From: Methanomicrobiales archaeon
Lineage (GTDB): Archaea > Halobacteriota > Methanomicrobia > Methanomicrobiales > Methanoculleaceae
DNA: 7,748 bases
Reading direction: 5' to 3'
NCBI GenBank assembly: GCA_012511245.1
Contig: JAAZGM010000348.1
Coordinates: forward strand, 1-7,748
Below are positions 4,701 to 7,748 of this stretch, piece after piece. A program made the position numbers and the translations under genes. Within the stretch, counting starts at the first letter, position 1. Every line of letters begins with the position of its first letter. Under the pieces are notes generated by a model that worked only from the letters and a program-made list of their open reading frames with translations, ran no database searches and was not told the origin of the DNA.

Positions 4701-6912
4701 GCTCACTGCAATGACGGTCGAAGGCGGCCCATGCCGGGTTCTGGACTTTGGGTGCGGGCGGGGAGCGATCGCCGAGTCCCTGGTAGAGAAAGGATTCGAC
4801 GTCACCGGCTACGACATCGACGGATCTGTCCTGGAGAGGAACCGGGCAAGAGACCAGGCAGCACATTACATCGAGAGGGACGGTCTGGCCTCCCTCAAAG
4901 GAGCAGGCGAGAAGTTCACGAAGGTCCTCTGCAGCCTGGTTCTCTGCACCATTGAGGACGACGATGAGATACGGGATGTCGTCTCGGATATGCGGGCGCT
5001 CATCGATGATGACGGTGAGGCGATCGTCGCGTTCTGTAATCCGTTTTCAACGTTTGTTGAAGAGTCGGAGACGCACGTCAAGGTGGATCTCCCTGACGAG
5101 AACCGATACTATGACGCCTTCGTCTTCAGGAAACGAATGAAAGAGACCGGCAAGATCCGGACAGAGGTTCACCGGCCGTTCTCATTCTACAAACACCTCT
5201 TCCATCGGTGCGGGTTTGATACAACACAGATCAAGGAGGTCCGGAGCACGGATCTCCAGCGCCTCTGTCCCTCAAGCGACTTCCTGATCTGCAGGCTTAA
5301 GCCGGTGAAAGTCCCGGACGCGAAAGGGGTCTCGCTGCTCATACGGGCAGGTGCGATGGAATGGCAGACGATCGATTTCCAGGTCCGGCATATCGTCGAG
5401 CAGCTGCAAGGTCCGCAGTCGTTTGTGGAGAAGGTTGTGGTGACGGATAACTACGAAGGACCGTTCTCCAGGCAGTATACCGAAGCGAACCCGGAGCAGC
5501 TCCGGGAAAAACTCGATGCGCTGGTACGCGAAGGAGTCATCGACCGCGTCATCGTGGCACCGACCGACCCGGCGGTCATCGAAGCAACGTACCGGAAGTG
5601 GTTCGGGATCGGGTGCCGGTCGCCACGATGCGAGAACGGACAACCAACCTTCATGGCCCTCTATGGCATCGAAAAGTGCCGTGGGGACTACGTCCTGCAG
5701 CTGGACAGCGACTGCCTCATCTGCCGCCTCGACCGCGACCACGACTACCTGGGTGACATGATCGATGTCTTTGAGCGAGACCCTGACGCCCTTACCGTTT
5801 CGTTCAACATCGCGCACGAGGACGACAGGCCGTACACAAGCCATACCTGCGGTGCGAAGTGGCGGGCCGAGGTTCGGTGCTCGCTCGTCGACAGGGAAAG
5901 GCTGGCACAGGCACTCCCGTTGCCGAACGAGACGAACCGCGACGGCGTCCTTCGGCTCCCCTGGCACCGGGCGATGGATCTGCGTATGCAGAATGGAAGT
6001 TGGCAGTCTTACCGCGGCGGCGACCGGCGGACGTTCTTCATCCACATCCCAAATGAACGAAAGACGGACGCCAATGAGTGGTATACGATCATGCACGCCG
6101 TAGAGCGCGGCCGTATCCCTCCCGCCCAGTACGACCACGTCGACCTGACCGGAACGCTCCGGGACTGGGCGGGCGGCACGGACCAGGAGTTCGTGTTCGT
6201 CGTCCGCGGCCGAAACGTCCCGATTCCGAAACTGCGGCGATGTGTCGACTCACTCGCCCGGCAGCGATCGCGAAAGTATGGCATCATATTTGTCGATGCA
6301 GGCTCTTCCAACGGCATGGCGGAGTACATACGAGAAATCATCCTCCGCGAACGGAACGGAAACGCTACGTACTTCGGGAACTGTATCCCTCTCACTCCCC
6401 TGGAGAACCACGATATCGCGATCCGGAAGATCTGCTCGGATCCGGAGAGCGTCATCATTACCCTGGATGCCGACGATGCGTTGATCGGCGAAGACATCAT
6501 CGAACGCCTTGACACGATCTATCGGTCCGGGGCAGATCTGTCGGTCGGTTCCATGCTGCGAACCGATAAATGCGTGCAGTATCCGGTGACGTTCTCGCAT
6601 CCGCGGAGTGCACGGGGAGGAAACGTCTGGCAGCACCTCCGATCGTTCAAGAAGCACCTGTATGACGCACTTCCAGGAGACTACTTGAAGATAGGTGGAG
6701 AATGGATTCCCTTCGCTGAAGATTGGGCGTTCATGCTGCCGATGGTGGAGATGGCCCGCAAGCCGATGCATATCACTGAACCGCTCTACTTTTACGAACC
6801 GACGGGGAGCAAGGACGAACGGACGCGAGTGATGCGGGAAGACCTGATCCACGAGATCGTGAGCAAGCCGTCTTTGTTGTCCCAGGAGTGTCGGGAGGTG
6901 AAAGAGGAATGA
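1741..6912 (+). CDS. Giant multidomain glycosyltransferase/kinase-fold/methyltransferase fusion
   Basis: The uninterrupted 1723-residue frame combines enzymes usually encoded separately. Residues 4-215 are a family-2 glycosyltransferase (VVIPTRNRP, LLDDDDGW). Residues 290-655 are a second GT-A-like domain (WVLDDDIRLEW, RGGNTMVLNPG, GDTFW). Residues 660-790 are a charged helical linker. Residues 800-960 have a protein-kinase fold (GHGHEGAVF, K821, NFHPKN, LIDLG). Residues 968-1187 are a class I SAM methyltransferase (VLDFGCGRG, GYDID). Residues 1196-1480 are a third GT-A-like domain (LQLDSD). Residues 1483-1700 are a canonical family-2 glycosyltransferase (ITLDADDA, FAEDWAFMLPM). I see no signal peptide or membrane segment, so it is probably cytoplasmic and works on an intracellular glycan or lipid-linked acceptor. 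It lies between a sugar-nucleotide dehydrogenase and a SLOG-type protein, with which it appears co-transcribed. The domain identities are strong for GT1, the methyltransferase and GT4, good for the kinase fold, and moderate for GT2 and GT3. The glycan and the reaction order are unknown. A kinase-methyltransferase capping role like E. coli WbdD is inference. Confidence 0.9.
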   Translation: MADVAVVIPTRNRPASLAKALASVAAQTLCPDRVIVVSDCDDAHEDETKSVVRESSEQLRAVECIRNRRTKNLSGAVNTGLSRLIELGVCPESTFVALLDDDDGWEHRYLKTCLEAAESEGSDLVVAGLIRHESESDPGTLLSIPEAFSTHDFFVGNPHVQGSNLFVRLSVLLQAGGFDESLDSTTDRDVCIRLLDLGTVKVRSVQAHLVHHWALPTQERLSTPGSTRKTNGLQAFYRKYTPRMTPSEREAFRKRARDLFGCTVEEPLRPESTTGSGRLSELSRPQGEPEFPIVVGFMATRMDSTENLLDDLAVFFRGSDIERSVVIYDNSRSTAMLRRLVGKPKYASLNCRLLDAESIERESRRGTYGKYLADPANRMGIASGRTILHHALYREAKKYPGSVVWVLDDDIRLEWVNRDGTVEKVILAEVQRAILHLKVQGISIANGQVTGDAPIPAHSMLRTQLVDLLSHLKICEAGGSAGFGQTGLPPDLIERYPDYYYDYSDLHTAHLETPFRTDADCEQLLRRVPDIGSGINLFRPVVAREQETTGSMDIPRPIPPRGGNTMVLNPGCLRMFPNLAPRIGATNARRGDTFWCILNDRIKGHAVAPFPVAVRQERTAEAAVTFNLDILRADMYGNAFVRAMDAYYLRKIEETGRIPRRVRLAIGDEEIKDIVQSFRAALEQRLVRFVENGYRILGLCSAIEATLRSPAFAHRDEAETALRFIRELKETYSPKEIRQFYERTRLFPEDDLKAFLRNLPDTIRSYRCSLPPDVLPEAVDRARRIVSSILEKRTGIPAPELRYLGHGHEGAVFTDGNHAFKYFYAGKANFQEGRLEFIRERILDNPALRHVCRLFEIVEDAGELIFVTEYAAGSAYKGGHLGDIFTLLDECRRAEIAFTNFHPKNLIVTDDGLKLIDLGDSFVPYNEREFLQMCRRAYLTYRWHFRDDLSEIMSRALVDPNLPELTGFEYFYEVTRDKRKSTLLDEKLTAMTVEGGPCRVLDFGCGRGAIAESLVEKGFDVTGYDIDGSVLERNRARDQAAHYIERDGLASLKGAGEKFTKVLCSLVLCTIEDDDEIRDVVSDMRALIDDDGEAIVAFCNPFSTFVEESETHVKVDLPDENRYYDAFVFRKRMKETGKIRTEVHRPFSFYKHLFHRCGFDTTQIKEVRSTDLQRLCPSSDFLICRLKPVKVPDAKGVSLLIRAGAMEWQTIDFQVRHIVEQLQGPQSFVEKVVVTDNYEGPFSRQYTEANPEQLREKLDALVREGVIDRVIVAPTDPAVIEATYRKWFGIGCRSPRCENGQPTFMALYGIEKCRGDYVLQLDSDCLICRLDRDHDYLGDMIDVFERDPDALTVSFNIAHEDDRPYTSHTCGAKWRAEVRCSLVDRERLAQALPLPNETNRDGVLRLPWHRAMDLRMQNGSWQSYRGGDRRTFFIHIPNERKTDANEWYTIMHAVERGRIPPAQYDHVDLTGTLRDWAGGTDQEFVFVVRGRNVPIPKLRRCVDSLARQRSRKYGIIFVDAGSSNGMAEYIREIILRERNGNATYFGNCIPLTPLENHDIAIRKICSDPESVIITLDADDALIGEDIIERLDTIYRSGADLSVGSMLRTDKCVQYPVTFSHPRSARGGNVWQHLRSFKKHLYDALPGDYLKIGGEWIPFAEDWAFMLPMVEMARKPMHITEPLYFYEPTGSKDERTRVMREDLIHEIVSKPSLLSQECREVKEE
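1750..2385 (+). other. Domain 1: family-2 glycosyltransferase
   Basis: Residues 4-215 of the fusion protein. The opening strand VAVVIPTRNRPASL, the NLSGAVNTGL segment (72-81) that in this family approaches the nucleotide, the metal-binding acidic run D100-D103, and TTDRDVCIRLLDLG (185-198) in the place of the catalytic ED motif all fit a GT-A fold inverting enzyme. Confidence 0.85.
2608..3705 (+). other. Domain 2: divergent GT-A-like glycosyltransferase
   Basis: Residues 290-655. It opens with FPIVVGFMATRMDSTENLLDD, has SVVIYDNSRS as a second strand, and carries an acidic metal-site candidate VVWVLDDDIRLEW (D408-D410). The later segment RGGNTMVLNPG...P581-R582...GDTFWC (561-596) looks like an acceptor-side or active-site region. 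It is longer than a standard family-2 domain and I cannot name the family, but the strand order and DDD motif support a sugar-nucleotide transferase fold. Confidence 0.6.
4138..4620 (+). other. Domain 4: protein-kinase-fold domain with altered catalytic loop
   Basis: Residues 800-960. It has the glycine-rich loop GHGHEGAVF (805-813), an ATP-anchoring Lys in HAFKYF (K821), a hinge-like strand ELIFVTEYAAG (863-873), catalytic loop FTNFHPKNLIV (898-908) and metal-binding LIDLG (915-919, D917). N905 and D917 are the expected Mg ligands with normal spacing, but the catalytic-base position holds N900 instead of Asp. It may phosphorylate a sugar rather than a protein, or bind nucleotide without catalysis. 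Confidence 0.72.
4642..5301 (+). other. Domain 5: class I SAM-dependent methyltransferase
   Basis: Residues 968-1187. Motif I is VLDFGCGRGAIAESL (1000-1014). The acidic ribose-binding end of strand 2 is VTGYDIDG (D1025). Strand 4 is KVLCSLVLCTI (1061-1071). The fold continues with strand 5 EAIVAFCNPFS and a terminal strand pair ending SSDFLICRLKPV. It sits directly after the kinase fold, so the two probably act on the same product. Confidence 0.85.
5326..6180 (+). other. Domain 6: divergent GT-A-like glycosyltransferase
   Basis: Residues 1196-1480. It opens with GVSLLIRAGAMEW, has KVVVTDNYEG as strand 2, and carries GDYVLQLDSDCLICRL (1315-1330) as the DxD metal site with D1322 and D1324. Several cysteines lie near the active site (C1292, C1297, C1313, C1325, C1328). 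It is longer than a minimal GT2 domain and diverged from domains 1 and 7. Confidence 0.65.
6187..6840 (+). other. Domain 7: family-2 glycosyltransferase
   Basis: Residues 1483-1700. Strand 1 is EFVFVVRGRNV, followed by the helix RRCVDSLARQ and strand KYGIIFVDAGSSNG. The DxD-type site is ITLDADDAL (D1576, D1578, D1579) and the ED catalytic segment is FAEDWAFMLPMVEMA (E1660, D1661). These are textbook GT2 features apart from replacement of the usual PxYN opening. Confidence 0.82.
6894..6901 (+). promoter_or_regulatory. Strong ribosome-binding site inside the end of the giant gene
   Basis: GGAGGTGA ends 7 bases before ATG 6909. This decides the start of the third gene in favour of 6909 over the in-frame GTG at 6888, which has only a too-close AGG. 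Confidence 0.75.
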
Positions 6913-7505
6913 CACATCCCCCTTCCGACGATGCTTCCGTGTTCCGGCGTCCACTCGTCGCGGTGATCGGCGATGCCCGGCTGGACGAGCACTCCGAGAA
7001 GTACCGTCTTGCGGAGCGGCTTGGGTATGCCCTGATAACCGAGCGGTACCGGCTCGTGACGGGAGGCCTCGGCGGTGTGATGGAGGCCGTATCCCGGGGA
7101 GCCCGGCGGTCTCCGGAGCACCGTGACGGGGATGTTCTTGCCATCCTTCCCGGCAACGATCCCTGTGAAGCAAACCAGTATGCAGATATCTGCATCGCAA
7201 CAGGGCTTGATGTTGCGCGAAACGTCATCGTCTCCAACTCGGATGCGATCATTGCCATCGGTGGTGGGTCGGGCACGCTCTCGGAGATCGCAATGGCCTG
7301 GGCGCACGGGAGGCTTGTTCTCGGGTACCGGGTGGAGGGCTGGAGTGGGACAATAGCCGATCAGCGCATTGATTCACGTATCCGCTACCCGGATATTCCG
7401 GACGATAGAGTATACGGTGTGACTTCGGAAGAGGAGGCGATCGAGTATCTGAACCTCATCCCTGCCTATAGCAAGAGGCATTCGGGCATTAAATGGAGAA
7501 AGTGA
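6909..7505 (+). CDS. TIGR00725/LOG-type (SLOG superfamily) nucleotide-binding Rossmann protein
   Basis: The 198-aa product opens with a strand PLVAVIGDAR (15-24), then has VTGGLGGVMEAVSRGA (50-65), a loop PGNDP (81-85) and GLDVARNVIV (99-108). These are followed by the signature IAIGGGSGTLSEIAMAW (115-131), equivalent to the LOG motif PGGxGTxxE with the Pro replaced by Gly. These features place it in the TIGR00725 group within the LOG/DprA/molybdenum-cofactor-carrier superfamily. Members bind nucleotides, and true LOG enzymes hydrolyse nucleoside 5'-monophosphates to base plus ribose 5-phosphate. The substrate here is unknown. The ATG overlaps the stop of the giant gene (ATGA), so translation is probably coupled and the protein is likely part of the same pathway, perhaps handling a nucleotide by-product or sensing a nucleotide. 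The length is close to usual for the family, and nothing suggests damage. Confidence 0.85.
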   Translation: MTHPPSDDASVFRRPLVAVIGDARLDEHSEKYRLAERLGYALITERYRLVTGGLGGVMEAVSRGARRSPEHRDGDVLAILPGNDPCEANQYADICIATGLDVARNVIVSNSDAIIAIGGGSGTLSEIAMAWAHGRLVLGYRVEGWSGTIADQRIDSRIRYPDIPDDRVYGVTSEEEAIEYLNLIPAYSKRHSGIKWRK

Positions 7506-7519
7506 GGAGTGAAGAACTG

Positions 7520-7532
7520 AAAAATTGTTTTT
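7520..7532 (+). terminator. Bidirectional A/T-tract terminator between converging genes
   Basis: The sequence AAAAATTGTTTTT lies between the stop of the plus-strand operon (7505) and the stop of the minus-strand hicB gene (7536). It gives a T-rich tract on both strands, as expected for archaeal-type intrinsic termination of two converging transcripts. Confidence 0.55.
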
Positions 7533-7535
7533 AGA

Positions 7536-7748
7536 TCACGCCATCTGCTCGCGGGCGATCCCCCTCCCCGCAAGAATATCCCGCAAATGCTCCCGGCCGC
7601 TCGGTTCCGGGATCTCTCGTCCCTCCTCCCGGGCGGTATCGAGCCAGAGGCCGATAGCCACCTTCACTTCAGAGAGAGCCTCCTCTTCCGTCTCGCCGAA
7701 CGCGGAACAGCCGGCAAGCTCCGGGACGACGGCGATGAACCCCTCGTC
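7536..7748 (-). CDS. HicB-family antitoxin, 5' end beyond the window
   Basis: The minus-strand frame encodes 70 residues to a TGA at 7536-7538 and runs off the right edge without a start. It contains DEGFIAVVPELAGCSAFGET, then EEEALSEVKVAIGLWLDTAR, the partial RNase H-like core typical of HicB antitoxins, which neutralise the HicA mRNA interferase and can repress their own operon. The C-terminal tail (REHLRDILAGRGIAREQMA) is short and carries no obvious DNA-binding domain, as in the solo HicB-like proteins common in methanogens. A hicA partner would lie to the right, outside this window. Only about 10-15 N-terminal residues appear to be missing. The broken HicB fragment near the left end of the window is its paralogue. 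Confidence 0.85.
   Translation of the reverse strand, partial: DEGFIAVVPELAGCSAFGETEEEALSEVKVAIGLWLDTAREEGREIPEPSGREHLRDILAGRGIAREQMA

Noticed and set aside
594..7712. Reading the flanking hicB similarity as terminal repeats of a transposon
   Set aside because: The similarity lies in protein-coding HicB sequence of only moderate identity, with no transposase, no terminal inverted repeats and no target-site duplication seen. A gene-paralogue explanation is enough.
1..7748. CRISPR arrays, tRNA or rRNA genes
   Set aside because: No regularly spaced repeats and no tRNA- or rRNA-like segments were seen on either strand.

Overview
The window looks like an accessory glycan-biosynthesis locus from a GC-rich prokaryote. 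A methanogenic archaeon of the Methanomicrobiales (Methanoculleus-like) fits best, judging by the codon use, the strong GGAGGTGA ribosome-binding sites, the T-rich terminator without an obvious GC hairpin, and the small solo-type HicB proteins. This assignment is an inference; a bacterium cannot be excluded.

Layout. Positions 1-482 hold an AT-richer gene for a small protein with a possible PD-(D/E)XK nuclease-like core. Positions 483-892 are a degraded intergenic stretch. It contains a broken, minus-strand HicB antitoxin fragment, a weak hairpin, a possible TATA box and a 47-codon open frame of uncertain status. From 893 to 7505 three plus-strand genes form a tight operon: a shortened UDP-sugar dehydrogenase (278 aa), a 1723-aa multidomain glycan enzyme starting 11 bases later, and a Rossmann-fold nucleotide-binding protein of the TIGR00725/LOG (SLOG) type whose ATG overlaps the preceding stop (ATGA). 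A converging minus-strand HicB antitoxin gene, cut by the window edge, closes the region.

The centrepiece is the 1723-aa protein. In order it has a family-2 glycosyltransferase, a second GT-A-like domain, a helical linker, a protein-kinase-fold domain, a class I SAM methyltransferase, a third GT-A-like domain and a fourth, canonical family-2 glycosyltransferase. A plausible model is that the dehydrogenase makes a uronate-type nucleotide sugar, the glycosyltransferase domains build an oligosaccharide, and the kinase/methyltransferase pair modifies or caps it. This would be loosely like E. coli WbdD acting with WbdA, but within one chain. The kinase domain has Asn where the catalytic Asp is expected, so its activity is open. 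The dehydrogenase lacks the usual C-terminal UDP-binding domain but keeps all the catalytic residues I could map.

The two HicB copies (one broken, one apparently intact) flank the operon in the same orientation and are roughly three-quarters identical over about 100 bases. They may mark the edges of a cassette that was acquired or rearranged.
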